From Plantago major (lineage: Eukaryota; Streptophyta; Magnoliopsida; Lamiales; Plantaginaceae): 64,000 bases of DNA. Positions 1-13,104 of the stretch are shown here, one piece after another (positions within the stretch are counted from its first letter, which is position 1; each line of letters starts with the position of its first letter). The position numbers and the translations under genes are program-made. Location: contig CM048840.1 in assembly GCA_026545765.1 (NCBI GenBank), forward strand, positions 9,000,765-9,064,764. Reading direction: 5' to 3'. Below the pieces are notes generated by a model. The model saw only the letters and a program-made list of their open reading frames with translations. It had not been told where the DNA came from and did no database searches.

Positions 1-1
1 T

Positions 2-1690
2 GTGGACGACATGCTCGTCAAGAGCAAAACTGAAGAGCAACATGTGCACCATTTGAACAAGTGCTTCGCTATCCTTAGGAAGTACGGAATGAAATTGAAT
101 CCCGAGAAATGTACGTTCGGAGTAAAAGGAGGGAAGTTCCTCGGGTAATGGTTACCGAGAGAGGGATAAGCGCGAACCCAGAAAAGATCAAGGCAATCAT
201 AGATCTGCCGCAGCCAAAAACCCTCAATGAGGTACAACAACCCATAGGACGTCTAATGTCCTTAAGTCGTTTCATTTCACGATCCGCGGAGAAAAATCTC
301 CCGTTCTTCAAAATCCTCTGGAAAGGAGAGGGCTTTGAGTGGACAGCGGAATGTTCTGAGGCTTTCGAGAAATTGAAAACGTACCTCTATTCCCCTCCAC
401 TGCTCTCCAAACCCGTCGAGGGAGAACCACTCTACCTCTACCTAGCTATCACGGAAGAGGCAATGAGTTCAGTGTTAGTACGAATTCAGGCTAACGATCA
501 CCTCCCAATCTACTATCTTAGCAAAGCCCTCGCTGGGGCGGAGACGAGATACGTGAAGATTGAGAAACTTGCATATGCTTTGGTTTACACCGCAAGACGG
601 TTAAAACCATATTTCAAGTCCCATAAAGTTGTGGTACTGACTGCGGAACCTTTGAAACAGGTCCTGGGATAGCCCGACCAGTCTGGACGACTCTCTATGT
701 GGGCGATCGAGCTGAGTGAATACGACATTTGCTATCAGGCTCCGTCAGCCAAGAAAGCTCAAGTCCTCGCTGATTTCTTAGCAGAATATCCTGAGGCGGA
801 TTCAAAGAAGGGCCCTGACACACAGGCATTCGAATGTTTACTCACCAAGCAGGTTGGCCAGAAGCTAGTTCCGCCGCAGTTCAACCCAGCAAACCTCGAA
901 GACACCTAGTTTATCAATCAGTCTCTATCTGCATCTTATGAGGAAACTCGAGTCAACCAAATGTTCCTTCTTGACGGTATGGCAAGCAACTCCGGACCAG
1001 AAAGAAGGGAAATAGAAGCACAAAGGTGGAAACCTCTGGAGCCTGCAGGAGACCTCCAAGCCGAAAAACATCCTTCTGATACCTGGATATTGGAAGTGGA
1101 TGGTTCCTCCACTGGAAGAGTCGGAGGGATTGGAATCTTCTTTAAGAACCCCGATGGCGCGGAACTTGACTACGCGATATCCCTGGAGTTCAAAGTTACA
1201 AACAATGAGGCTTAATATGAAGCATTGATAGTTGGACTGCGACTAGCCAAATCCCTGCAAGTTCGGAAGCTCAAAGCTTTCACGGATTCGCAGCTCGTGG
1301 AAGCTCAATTTTCGGGAACTTTTGCCACAAAAGGTCCTTCGATGATCAAGTATCTCGAGCTACTCAAGCAGGAAGCCAAGCACTTTGAGGAATTCACCCT
1401 AGAAAAGTTTGACAGAGCCTGGAATGAAAGAGCGGATGCCCTGGCAAAATCTGGCAGCTTTGGACACAAGGAGAGTGATTTTACTCACTGTTACTGACTC
1501 ATCCGTCATGAGTCTCAATTCCGCCGTCACGATAACTGACACGGGCGGAAATTGGATGACTGACATCTGGAATTACCTCAAGGACGGATCTCTTCCAGTT
1601 GATCCGAAGGAATCAAGGAGCGTCCAATGTAGAGCAAACATGTACTTTATACTGGGGGGAAGAATCCCCAAGTATTATCATAATCCCTCA
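2..1690 (+). pseudogene. Ty3/gypsy (Tat-type) pol fragment: RT end, RNase H, second RNase H, integrase start
   Basis: The window opens inside reverse transcriptase at the catalytic VDDM motif. A one-base loss near 149 changes frame, and the reading then continues through the RT thumb and RNase H (to about 800). After a linker comes a second RNase H (about 1080-1480) with an acidic start in LEVDGSS, a TDSQL motif and a final NERADAL motif. A second, archaeal-type RNase H after the normal one is known for the Tat lineage of plant gypsy elements. From about 1500 a stretch resembles the region entering integrase, then homology stops. In-frame stops lie at 670-672, 907-909 and 1213-1215, the last inside the second RNase H at the conserved NNEA-YEAL block. 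Catalytic integrase is absent. This is a dead fragment; lineage assignment rests on motif recognition only. Confidence 0.85.
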
Positions 1691-1699
1691 TAACTATTA

Positions 1700-1909
1700 C
1701 ATTGAGAGCTTCCAACTCTCTCTTGAGTAAATTCTCTTACCGGATTGACATAGGCAATCCGGGTAACCCATTCTAACCCCCCCACTTAGTCCTTTCAGGT
1801 ACACAAACTCGGACCAGTACTACGTCGGACCTCAAGTCGGAGGCGGGCCTTAGACTAGGTTATTTGTAATAGTTTAGTTAGTTAGTGTTAGAGGTTTTAC
1901 CCCTCAACA
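1700..1909 (+). repeat. Probable LTR 3' part of the Tat-type gypsy element
   Basis: Non-coding stretch between the pol remnant and a typical Tat-type leader. It ends in CAACA at 1909, as an LTR should, and is followed directly by TTTTGGCGCCGTCTGTGGG (1910-1928), the leader and primer-site region common at the start of plant Tat/Athila interiors. The 5' edge cannot be placed because no second copy is in the window. Confidence 0.55.
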
Positions 1910-1966
1910 TTTTGGCGCCGTCTGTGGGAAACTTTACAAGAAGTTTTCGTGTTTAGAATTAAGCTG

Positions 1967-2690
1967 ATGGCAAGAACAAGACAAACAGCGCGGGCTGGTG
2001 CTGCAGGAGTAGGGACTCCACCACCGCGCCCACGAGGACGTCCGCCCACCCGGGGACGCAGAGCCGCTGTAACTGGAAGGAGATATCCGAGTGAGGGACG
2101 CACGGCCAGTCCATCCTCGGATGAAGGGGTCGTACGAGCTTCACCGGCTGAAGCTCAAGGCCCTGCAGCAGGCCAACAGTTCACTATGCCCGATGGTCGC
2201 ACTGTCCGCACTAGTGATCTCGGACTAAGCGAGACGCAGTTCGATAGGTTGCTCACAATCATTCAAGGCTGCCTGGGGTCTAACAATGCTCCTCCTCAAC
2301 ACGCCACTCCGCCAGTGGTCACTCCTCCTCAGGCAGAGCCTGCATTATCGAGGAACATGCAACGTCCAATCCAAGAGAGGTTGGGGAACCAGCCACCTCA
2401 AGAGGATTTGCGGAACCTTCTCGACCGGCGGGCGTCAGCCTCTCACGCTCGAGGTGAAGGAAGCCCAAACGGAAGGAGAGAGTATCAAGAAGGAGATAAT
2501 AGACACCCAGGAGCTCCGCGACAAGCACCTCCTAGAAACAGAGATCAGGTGGCAGAAACTGTTCCAGCGGTCCGGATAGAAGAACTCCCTGCGGATGTAG
2601 CTGTGCATCCGAGGACAGGAGAAATCATGACTGTCGACGAAATCTATGCTCAACAGAAGGCTTTGGAGGCCCAGATTCTGAATCTCGGAG
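1967..2690 (+). pseudogene. Tat-type gypsy gag, N-terminal part, truncated
   Basis: An open frame starts with MARTRQTARAG, 40 nt after the leader. ATG 1967 is chosen because it follows the primer-site region. The protein is rich in Arg, Pro and Gly at the start, then carries a short motif (MPDGRTVRTSDLGLS) and a charged, low-complexity middle, as the N-terminal region of large plant Tat gag proteins does. Homology ends near 2690-2704, where a LINE tail is joined; no zinc knuckle is present. It lies downstream of a pol fragment on the same strand, the reverse of normal gag-pol order, so it belongs to a second or rearranged copy. Confidence 0.65.
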
Positions 2691-2703
2691 GCCTGGTAAA
2701 AGT

Positions 2704-3054
2704 CATTTTGATCACATTTCCAACCGGTTGGATATGGCGATGGAATTCGGCTGGCAAGAAGTGGTTATTGAAAGTGACTGTTTATTGATGATTGGCGCTT
2801 TGAACTCAACATATATTTGCTTACTGGCCGGAGGAAGCTTTGTGGATGCTATGAAGTTTAATGCTCGTTTCTTTCAGAATATTTCTTTTGGTCATGTCTT
2901 ACGTACTGGAAATTTAATTACACATAATCTTGCCAAGAATGTAGAAGTTGACAATGATGGATCCATGGATCTACTTAGCAGATTTTAGGTGATCTTTTGT
3001 ACTGGTATTGATTTTTGAATGAAATCTAATGATTTTCCCCTATAAAAAAAAAAA
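2704..3054 (+). mobile_element. 5'-truncated LINE tail (RNase H end, 3' UTR, poly-A)
   Basis: A short frame (about 2728-2988) reads like the plant LINE RNase H domain (RVT_3 type): ESDCLLMIGALN, then RTGNLITHNLAKN near the end, where the last catalytic Asp usually sits. It is followed by a short 3' UTR and an A-run at 3043-3054. Truncation at the 5' end and a poly-A tail are usual for LINE insertions. No clear target duplication was found. A host gene with the same RNase H fold is possible but less likely. Confidence 0.6.
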
Positions 3055-6002
3055 CCCAACTACACACATCGTATAAAACTCGTACATTTTCCATAAACCT
3101 TTTCCATCTTTCATGTAAACCTTAAATGTTTATCATTAATACATTAACAATTTCTCACATATTGACATCTTGCATATCAAATAAAAAAACCTTAACAAGA
3201 ATATACAATATACCATATAAACCTTTAAGCATTTATGAAGAAACCTTGGACAACCTTAAGCATTTTAAATGAAACCAAAATACAATTTGAAAATTACAAA
3301 TTCATCCCTACCTTTTGTCAAATTCTCCAAAAACATGGTCTATACTTTATAATTTACCAAATTAAATCAAAAATCAACATTGTAATCTAAATCCACTTCA
3401 AATTTATTCAAATTGAAACTCAACAACCTTCAAAACAACTCAATTAACAACCAATTCGAGATTGATTAAAATAAAATTGGATTTCAATTTTTTTTTTTAA
3501 CTTCCATGGATGGAGCCCTTAGAGCTCCATCCATGTGGCCGTCCATGGAGAACTTCCATGGACGGAACAAGCACCAGCGAGCTACTGCAAGTGGCATCTG
3601 TTCGCTGCTTGCATGGCTGCCTTACTTTGTTTTTTCCTTAAAATTTGCTTGTCGACTGGCACATTGTTGGGTCATGAATTTTACCAATTTTGTAGTTAAT
3701 GCATCTTTTGTGTGTCTCTCCGTCTTTCCAAATCATGTGTCTCTCAGGAGACGAGCTCTTAAGACTTTAAGGGATTTCTGGGGAAAATAAAATAAAATGA
3801 AGAAAAATGTACTTTTCCCATGTTTGTTTCAATGGAGAATGGGAAATGTTGTAAACCTGAAAAACGTGGAAAAGACAAAAAAAACCATACAAATTCTTAT
3901 TTCTTTATATCGGAAAATTTTACAAAAACAAATATTTACTGAAAACAATATATTTAATCTAAAAGTAATTTTATTAGCATTTGATCTATACATTTGTATA
4001 CAAATCATTTTATTTATAACACTCATTAAACTCGTTAATATCTTTGTTTTATTAGCAAGTTCTATAACCATGGTCGATATATAGTGATAAATATAGATAC
4101 TCCTCCCATTAGAGTACAAATTACACATATGTACTATTTACTGATTCTTTGAAAAATAAAAAATAAAATATTCTGATACGAACCAATTTAAATTACATTA
4201 GTCTATTCAATCTTATTACACATACTTACAATTTTTCAATTCTTTTCACCTATTATAATTAATATAAAGGTTCGTTTTATTAATTCCACTGTTTGTATGT
4301 AATTAAAAAAATATGTTGGTCAAATAATGACCTTGGTTTTGTACTCGAAAATTTAAATATTCATCGTTTAGAAAAAAATAAAAGATAAAAAAAGAGAAAA
4401 ACTAAGAAAAAAGTTCAAAAAATGCCAAAATAAATTCACTAAAAATTTTGCAAACAAAATTAACTGTCAATTTTCCTGAAAAACTTAAAAATTACCAAAC
4501 AACAGAAACAAGGAAAAATGCTGGTTTTACTTTAACATTTTCCCAAGGGATTTAAATTTTCCTCCAAATCCTTTTCTTTTCCCTTGGAATCCCTTAAACC
4601 ATGCAGAGCCTTATTGTTTATTGTATGAAGAAAAAAACAATAAAGAGTGAAAACATCATGAAAAGTATGAGAGATAAATGATAAAGAAAATCAAAAAAAA
4701 AATTAGAGATAGATAATAAAATAATAAAATGGTAGTTAGTGGGGTATACTTTTTTCGAAATTTTGATACGAGACAAGAACAACGGCACATCCATAAAATC
4801 AAATTGAAGCAAGCTTAGCGGGAGGGAAGGGGGTACAAAATATGGCCAATTTAGGATCGCATGTTGACTCGGTCCGAGTTGAACGGTGCATTTGATCAGG
4901 ACGAGATATAAATGATTTTTTCATACATCATCAATTTTAATTCAAAATTCACTTAGGACTAAGGGGGCAATTTAGTATGTTCAATGAAACTATATGTTTT
5001 GAAACGTTCTGGAAAAGGTTGGGTCTAAGACCACGCCTATCTAGGGTAGGCTTGGTCCGAGCTTGAGCTTTGAGCTAGCAACAATCTTTCGTACATGGCA
5101 TGTGTCGTAAAGAGGCAATTCCCATATGTTGTGGAACTTGGTCCCCTTAGTATTGTTTATAAATGGCTTTTTTATATCCGAGTATGAGGATTGGCCCAAT
5201 AGTTGTACTAGATACGTGTTTTTTTTTGTAGTCGCAATCAGATACAAAACCCTGACTGTGCCTACGATCCATTTCCAGCCAACCAACAACAAATTGCATT
5301 TCGGTCCCTGCCGCATAATTAATGCAATTGGGTTTATTGCAGCAGACCCCTGCCGCTAGAAGATAGGTTCTGAGTACTTTTTACCTATTAATTTTGATCT
5401 GATCCCAATTCACTCATTTGCCTTTAATTTACCTTTCACCCAAGAATTCAAAAGTTCCATCTTCATCTAAATTCAGTTTCTCTTTTCCTTTACCTTCGTC
5501 TATTCCTGGCTACGGCTGACTTTCAAATTGTCACCACTGCCGGTATTTAAGTGGCTAGTTTCCAGTTATTTGAAGCATTGAACTTCATTGATTTCACCCA
5601 ATTGTTTTTCGGTATGATTTTGAATTCCTCTTCAATATTTATGATGTGTAATTATTTCCAGTCAACCAAGCATCTCTTGAAGTAAAGTTTATCTTCTTTA
5701 AGTTCTTAAAGGAAACCCCAAATTTATTGATTTATTATCTATCTCCATCTTTGATTCTAGCTTGAAGAAAAGATGGCTCCAGATTATTGTAGAAAAGAGT
5801 GAAATTTTCCATCTCTTTCTTACTTCTTTCGTACTATAAGTTACTTTTTCTTTTATTTGAAAATTTCGAGACCATCAAAATTATTTACATTTCCAGCCAA
5901 TTATTTAAACATAAATTACTTACTTTCCAGCCAATTATTCAAATTTTCCAGCCTATCAAATTATATATATGGTAGGTCAAAATAATTTAACTATCAAATT
6001 AT
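3055..6002. other. AT-rich intergenic stretch, no supported gene
   Basis: Long AT-rich sequence with many A and T runs. The only clear structure is a pair of perfect hairpins at 3505-3565. Short open frames at 3506-3790 and 3797-4084 show no family resemblance or codon pattern. Around 5880-6002 there are several copies of a TTCCAGCCAATTAT-like phrase that continue beyond 9970, so they predate the inserted element at 6003-9964. Confidence 0.5.
3505..3565. repeat. Two consecutive perfect inverted repeats
   Basis: First hairpin: arms 3505-3516 and 3524-3535 (12 bp, CATGGATGGAGC) with a 7-nt loop. Second: arms 3539-3549 and 3555-3565 (11 bp, CCGTCCATGGA) with a 5-nt loop. The two share a CCATGGA core. 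No matching element boundary was recognised around them. Confidence 0.8.
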
Positions 6003-6163
6003 TGTTGAGAGACAATAGAGAAGAATAGAATAGGGTTTATTCTGATGTGATAATGAGAGAGTACAAGCATGTATTTATACAATATAAAAGAACTTACAGA
6101 AGCCATATGATGGGTTATATGATTCTAATTCAATACTAACTCTTGTATATTTATTTTCTAACA
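6003..6163 (-). repeat. 3' LTR of the decayed copia-type element
   Basis: 161 bp, TG...CA, about 80% alike by eye to 9813-9964. Preceded on the minus strand by the polypurine tract and followed by target duplication ATTAT. Confidence 0.88.
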
Positions 6164-8716
6164 CTCCCCTTAAATGAATATGAGTTGGTGATCGTTCATA
6201 CTTGATACGCTGTGGGAATACTGACTCATTAAAAAAAACTTGCTAAGAAAAATTCAGTGGGATAAAAACTCAGTCAAGGGAAAAAGAGTGCAGTGCGTAT
6301 CCTTCTCCCCTAATTTATGAATCACTGTACTTCTTCGAACTAATGTAATTCCAATCTTCCAAATCACTTCTCAAATGATGATATCTGATGCGATGTGGTT
6401 GAGCAAATCTTCAAATATGTTGTACTTAGATATAATCTTATTCATAGATAATGGCGGAGAATAACTTATGTAATATACGCCTTGTCTTCTTCAGGAAGAA
6501 CTTTCAAAATACTTGAAATATCGTATAGTTTCCTTGTTCCATAACATCACTCCATAATGCCATAAAGATATCCAACAAGCCCATAAATCGTATCTTTACC
6601 AAACAGTTTCACAATAATGGAGATATGGAGATATATGCGCGTACAATGTTCCCTCGTTAAAAACTTCGCTAGGAAAAATCCATTGGGATAAAAACCTAGA
6701 AAGGGAAAAAGAGTGCAACCATTTCTCATGGAATGCGCAAATGTACTCATTGCTACTTGACTGTCATTAATTCATGTACCTTCTTTAGGAGGTATAGTAA
6801 GGATTGTTGTAGCTCTTGATAGCATAACATATATGACTGTGGTACTTCTGGACCATGTGAATCTTCAATGATAATAATAATACTCCTTGTAATAATCCCC
6901 TCAAACTTCAGGTTGAGCCAACACTGGTGGAACCAATAATACTTTTCACGAGTCATCAATATCATATCACATATCTCAATAGTTCACTGCGGTGAATCAC
7001 ATTCTTATTTTGTTAACATAAAGTTAATTATAAGATCAATAAGAGGTATATATTAGTTCCTCAAGAACTTTCCTCATTCAATCCATGTTCGTTGACATGA
7101 TACTTTTAGTCTCCGTTTGGAACTAATTGGCGGAGATGATATCTCCCCTCATTGAACTTTCCTCAAATATAATATGAGTTGTAATTGGAATCAGTTAGTG
7201 TTTCGAATTCGTTTGATCAAAAGGACCTCAAGTCCATGAGCTCATTTTCTATCATCATGATCATGATGTCATCGAATGGACTCACATGTAAGATCCCCAT
7301 TTACATGTCCATCGATTTCGCATATGCTTATTCATTTCTCTCGGTTCCATGTATACCGGTATATCAAATCTCTTTTCTAGATTTTCAAGTCAATCTAGAT
7401 ATCTGAATATTCTTTGTAGGTACCATTTCCTTTCATATTGGCCATATATTTTAATTCAGATATCTACGCCATCCATGGCATTCATTACTCCTCAAGAGTA
7501 CCAACTGCTCGGTCTTGCCAATCTTTTTATATTGTACTTATCATTGGAACCGTATTTCACTGAGAATCATTAGTACAATTGGCAAGATATCTCAATGTCA
7601 ACACATGACAGTCTATAACCAATATGCAACTCTGTATGCCTGAAAATATAGGGTCATAGCGGGTTAACATTCAAATTATAAATTTCATGTTTGAACATAT
7701 CTTGATATAGTAACATGAAGCTGAGTCTTTAGTTCAAGTTTGAACTTTCACATATTTGGGGATCAATTCGCTTCATAATTTGTTTTTACCAGCTTCCTCA
7801 TGTTCTTCCTCCCCTAAGCTGGGAAAAACTAGCTCATACTAGTAATAAGGGCTCAAAACAGTAATGTCCAGCTTAGATAATCATATATGCATACAACCAT
7901 CTAGTATGCTTCACACATTAGTTCTATACGGAGAACAATATGATAGGGAGTCAATATATTCACAGTTGGATTTTCTTGTGCTAAAATAACTTTGCCCTCA
8001 AATTGGAGATCATACTTGTGGGTTTCCAGCCACTTATATATAAATTACTGTCAACTTTAAAAGTATGACTTTTGCTCATTTCAAGATCTCCATAATCATG
8101 CTTAATCTCAATGTTGTGTTTTGCCATGATAATATTTACAACACAAGAAAGCTTTCAGCACATAATCATATGAAAACTTCATGTTTCAACACGACGGGTA
8201 CTTATACCCGGATGACCTAATTTTGTCACATCGAGATCTCTTTCATACATCATTTGTATTTGGCCTTTCAATAATGTGACAATAGGACACAATCGATGTG
8301 TCTTCCTTAATTGGCAAGACTAATCAATGTCAATTCCTCTAGGAATTTATGTTCTTGGGCACAGTTTTACGAGAGTAAAAACTCTTGTATGATGATGAAA
8401 TCAAGCCATACACTTTCATTATGTCTTCTTGGCATAATCCATCTCTGGAGGGTATATATAAACTTGAGCATTTACAATATCATGCTTCCCTCAAATGCTC
8501 ATAGCACCTTTAATGTTTTACCAATTCCATGTTGGTAATAATATATATCTCACAAGATATGACAAGCTTTAAAGTGCTATCACCCAAGCATAAATTTGGC
8601 CTTGTTTGCCTCGTATTTCGTCATGTTTGCCTCAAGAAATGACACATGTATTTCACGATATTGCTACTCTATTAGAGTATTAGAGGCATGAAAAATAGTG
8701 TATGCTTTTCTAGCAT

Positions 8717-8750
<34 letters not shown>

Positions 8751-9812
8751 GTTGTAACTGTCTCACAACATAAGTGCTTTTGATATATCCAACTACGCCG
8801 GTTGGATATCCACACTTTATTTGCATCACCATCAATAACATCAATTAATATGGTGTGCATAATATATTCCAACAATGTCGGCTGGTTATTCCATACTTCT
8901 TTGGAATTTTATAAATTCTCAATCATCAATTCTTGACCACTTCCAGTCTATGATGTTGTTGTATCACATATTCACTTCAGGGAATATGATAAATCATATT
9001 ATAGATAATAATAATATATAAGAAGAATAAAGAATTTAACGAATAAAATATAACTTATCTCGATCGAAGAAAATTTATTTCCACGTAGCTCCTATTTAAG
9101 TCCACCAACAACGCATAACTCGATCGATGAGTCTCAGAACTGATGTCCAGTGTATGCAATCATCATAAAACAAGAGAAAAAGAAAATTAGTCAAAAACAG
9201 AGTTATTATTGTGAAACAATGCACAAGAATTATTAATTGAATTGAAACAGAGTGTAGATATTTGTTGATTGTGGCCGAGAGCTTGCAGTTGCAAATTTAG
9301 TCTCTGTCTTTTCAACTTAAAACTCATTCAGTTCAGTTCCATTCAGTTCAGCTTAGTTATATTTTATACTACAATTCAGTTCAGTTTAGTTCAGTAAATT
9401 TCAGTTGAAAAGAACAGAGCCTTAGTCTGCGTTTGTCCGCATGGATTAAAAATTGAACCAGATAACTATTCTTTTTTCCTACTTCGATTTTATGTTCGGA
9501 GTAAAGATCTGTGCACAAGAAGAAATAAAAAAAAAAAATAACACATCATCAACTAATATTTCGTCCAACTACATGTAGGTATGAAATTGAGAGAGACAAA
9601 GAGTTTGTGGAAAGAGCAGTAGTTATTCTGCATGTATGGATTGGACTGTTGTATAATTTGCCGATGACATCTGCCGCTTGCACAACCATGTCTCTGTTTT
9701 TTATTCTTTTCTTTTGGATTGAAGGTTCGGCGTGAATGTAAGAGGTAGAGTACTATCATGGGATGATGACGCGATTTTGAATGGTTTGGTTGAGCAGGTC
9801 GTGTTGATAACG

Positions 9813-9964
9813 TGTTAAAAAAATAGAGAAGAAAAGAATAGGGTTTATTCTGATGTGATAATGAGAGAAATGTATTTATCTGATATAAATAAACTTCAGA
9901 GGCATAACAATGTACTTATACGATTCTAACCCAATACTAACTTTTGTACATTTATTCTCTAACA
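9813..9964 (-). repeat. 5' LTR of the decayed copia-type element
   Basis: 152 bp, TG...CA, flanked outside by ATTAT at 9965-9969. The block reading GGGTTTATTCTGATGTGATA on plus is nearly unchanged between the two LTRs. Confidence 0.88.
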
Positions 9965-9969
9965 ATTAT

Positions 9970-12900
9970 ATATATTTTCCAGCAAATTATTAGTAGTTTA
10001 CAATTAATCAACATAATTATACAATTTCTAACCAACTGATGAAAGAGCATTTTCCAAATTTTGTTGATTGGCTGGAAATAATCTTAAATTTTAGTAGTTG
10101 GCTGGAAATTAAATTATATTGGCTTCTTTATACAAGAAGTTGACTATTTTTACAACTGTGCTATTTTTAAAAGAATTTGGCTATTATGTAAATTGGTTAT
10201 TTTTGGGCTATCTTTAAATTCCATATTTCTGGGCTAGAATTTTGTTTATATATGTATTGGCTACTTTTTCCTTTTAAATGATATTGGCTACTTTTTCTTA
10301 AAGAATGTTTGGTTTGCTAGTTTTTCCAATTTCAATTAGCTAGTTGCTTCAGACTTGCAACGAAAAAAGTCAACTACAAAAATAGCTTAACTCAAATATG
10401 CCAAATATAGCAACAAATTAACTTAATTAAACAGCACCAGAGTCACACTAACCATGCTACAAACAACACCAGATTTTCAATATATTTGTGTTAAATTTTA
10501 ATTTCTTTAAGTAAAACAAATTATGAAGTGACATGGTGATGGAAGGATGATTTTATTGAGATTGCATATCAGCCATTCGATTACAAAGCCAAGAAACTCA
10601 AGCACATGGCTAATCTGACAACAACAGAGCTAAGTTGGGGCTACTTTGTAATTTCGGAAACTAGGTTTGGGGTTAAAATGTTTAGCTCATAAGTTGTTGT
10701 ATTGGAGGATAAGGACCAGATTTTTGTTCATATAACCCACATCCTTCCTTTCGTACTGGGATTCGATGGACCCGTTTATAAATACTATATAGGCAATTAA
10801 TAATTATATGTGGTGTCACATATATTTGGGTGAATTTCATCTGAGTTCTCTTTTAAATTTTCTTATTAAGTATGGGGTGACCATTATAAATTGCTTAAAG
10901 AAAACTAATAAGGTGGAAATTGACGTGAAATTGATTAGTTTTTATAAAAGATTTAAGAAATTAATTAAATTGACTAAATATGGTATGTAAAACAAATTAA
11001 TTTCATTATTCCTTTTAATAAGCTTCCTAACAATGTTTTATCAAATCGCTAATTTATCACCATGTTTTGACATTCACGTAATGCATTTATTACGAAAATA
11101 AGTTCATCGAAATTGATGTCACCAAATGTTTATATAAACATGCAACAAGCCCAATGCGATAAAAATAAATTATATTTAAGTTCACATATTCAACCTCTAG
11201 CGAATTAAAAATGAAAAGGGCATTTTTTTTTACCCTCTTTAAATATCATCATTTACTTTTGGCCAATATTTATAGCTCAAGTCCCTAGACATGATAAAAT
11301 CCTCAAAAGGCAGTATGTTAAGTTTCTAAACTTCTTATTTTCTTTCCGGCCACGGCCCTGCAACTAAATATTTATTCTAATTTTTTTAGAATTAATTAAA
11401 AAATTAATAATACAATTTTCAAAATTTGACTTGAATTTCTAAAAAGTTAGACTCAATTGCAAAATTAGGGACTATTTCTCGTCCAAATTGAAAGAAATCT
11501 TTGCAATACAAGCTCTACTACAAGTCTAATTCTCAAAATCAAGGGTTTCATGTTTCTAGTTTTTGAAAATTGAATCATCAACCAAGTCTAACCAATATCA
11601 AATCCTAGTCTTTACAAACATAAAATCAATAACAAGAATATAGTTAATAAATAAACCTCTAATTTTGATTATCAAAATTCAAAATTTATGGGTCTTCCGT
11701 ACCGTAGGACCCTCCGGTGGATCAAGTGTCGAGTCCAGCCACGGTTGGGACGGTGGTGGAAGATGGGAGGTGTATAGTGGGATGGAGCAGTCTTTTGCGC
11801 GTCTATGACCTGGAACACAAACCTACTTTTTTTCCCTTTAAAATTGAAATGGCAGTGTTTAGAACAAATTGGTAAGTATTTAGCTTGTTTAATTAACCTG
11901 AGCACCAAAATCATAACATTAATACAACAAAACAAATAAACCGTAAACCAAATAATTAAGCCGCAAGTCAAGTTTTTTTACTATATTTCATTTCTTACAT
12001 TTGTTCCTATGACAAGGCAAAACATTATAAAATTGTTATACTGATTATGTATTTTCCTCCCTTAAAAGATTGTTTAATGATTTTTATGTTTTAGCATGTT
12101 CTGTAAAATTCAATAAGTTTATATGTGATGATTTATAAGCGTTGGAAATCGATCATTCTAGATTAACTTAAACATGCCATTTAAAAATAAATACATATTT
12201 AATGTTACACATAATTAAATTTACTTTATTTAAGTCGAAACATTAGTCATTCAACTGTATATTTTAAAACGAGACCATGCAAAATCAATTTAAGTTATAA
12301 TTAATTTCATCACTACTTTATTTTAAATTTGATTTCACATTATAAAATATATTCCATCCATACCATAACAAATATATTGTATTCCATTTATATTTGTCCA
12401 ATTATAAATATACTAGAAATTACATTACACGCTACACGTGTGAAGCGTATTCTGGTCTTGTTCTATGGTGTGCTAAGTTATATTTGATTTGTCTCAGTAC
12501 AATTCTACATAGATAAATATATCTATGTAAACTTATAATTAATTGTCAAAGTGGTTAATATTATAAATATGTAGCAGTTACAGAATAAAAGAATAATATT
12601 TCAAAATGTATAGTTTTTAATCGCAACCGAAAAGTTAAAATAAATAGTAAAACTCTCTTACAATCAAGACAAGAAACCTCCACAATGGCCATGAATCCAT
12701 TTGAAATAGAAGTATTTACAAAGAATAATCGGGCTCTAGTTTTACCTAAGAAGGTGTCTTGTTCGTCGTCTGCCAAACAATTTCGTAGTATGTTATTTGT
12801 AGTATGTGGAAATTTAGAAATACGGAGTATAATTATGATACATCTCTCATATGAAACTTCTAACAAGCAACCTAATATTATCAACAAAAGAAAACAGTAA

Positions 12901-13094
12901 CAATGAGAAATCAGCTAAACATAGCGAAGTCATCACGTCCAATAAAGTTGAAGAACAAAATTCAAGAAAGAAAGAAATATCTACTTTTCCTTCTCTGAAG
13001 TCATGTTTAATTCAGAAAATAGATATGATTTTAAAATTACCATCATCATGATTTATCGCTCAAATATTTCAATCATATCAAGTGAAAAGATGCC
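9970..13094. other. AT-rich intergenic stretch, no supported gene
   Basis: Mostly AT-rich single-copy-looking sequence. Small frames at 10808-10990, 11672-11971 and 12561-12900 resemble no family I know. A possible Helitron terminus lies at 12413-12447. Confidence 0.5.
12413..12448 (-). mobile_element. Helitron-like 3' terminus
   Basis: Read on minus, a short hairpin (CGCTTCACAC / GTGTAGCG) is followed after 13 nt by CTAG and then T. A GC-rich hairpin about 10-12 nt before CTRR, inserted between A and T, is the classic Helitron 3' end. The 5' end and any coding part were not found, so the extent is unknown. Confidence 0.35.
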
Positions 13095-13104
13095 CTAAAT
13101 GATA

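Larger units (their letters stand above)
6003..9964 (-). mobile_element. Decayed Ty1/copia-type LTR retrotransposon, complete ends
   Basis: Two LTRs, 6003-6163 (161 bp) and 9813-9964 (152 bp), flank about 3.65 kb. Both run TG...CA. The 5-bp target duplication ATTAT is intact at 5998-6002 and 9965-9969. A polypurine tract (AAGGGGAG on minus, 6164-6171) abuts the 6003 LTR, which sets the orientation as minus. At the other LTR the leader reads CGTTATCAACACGAC, not the usual TGG start complementary to a tRNA 3' end. No long frame survives; a copia-like phrase (FPSLGEE, between integrase and RT) can be read on minus near 7810. Two copies of a 3' UTR block with GGGATAAAAACY and GGGAAAAAGAGTGCA lie at 6222-6292 and 6655-6715. 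An (ATC)n run sits at 8719-8750. Confidence 0.88.

Noticed and set aside
3797-4128. Overlapping frames of about 95-99 codons on both strands
   Set aside because: AT-rich composition, no motif, no conserved pattern.
8672-8875. Minus-strand frame with a poly-Asp run
   Set aside because: Made by the (ATC)n microsatellite within the decayed retrotransposon.
10504-10690. Possible exon reading FIEIAYQPFDYKAKKLKHMA
   Set aside because: Open only for about 55 codons, no recognised family and no convincing splice sites on both sides.
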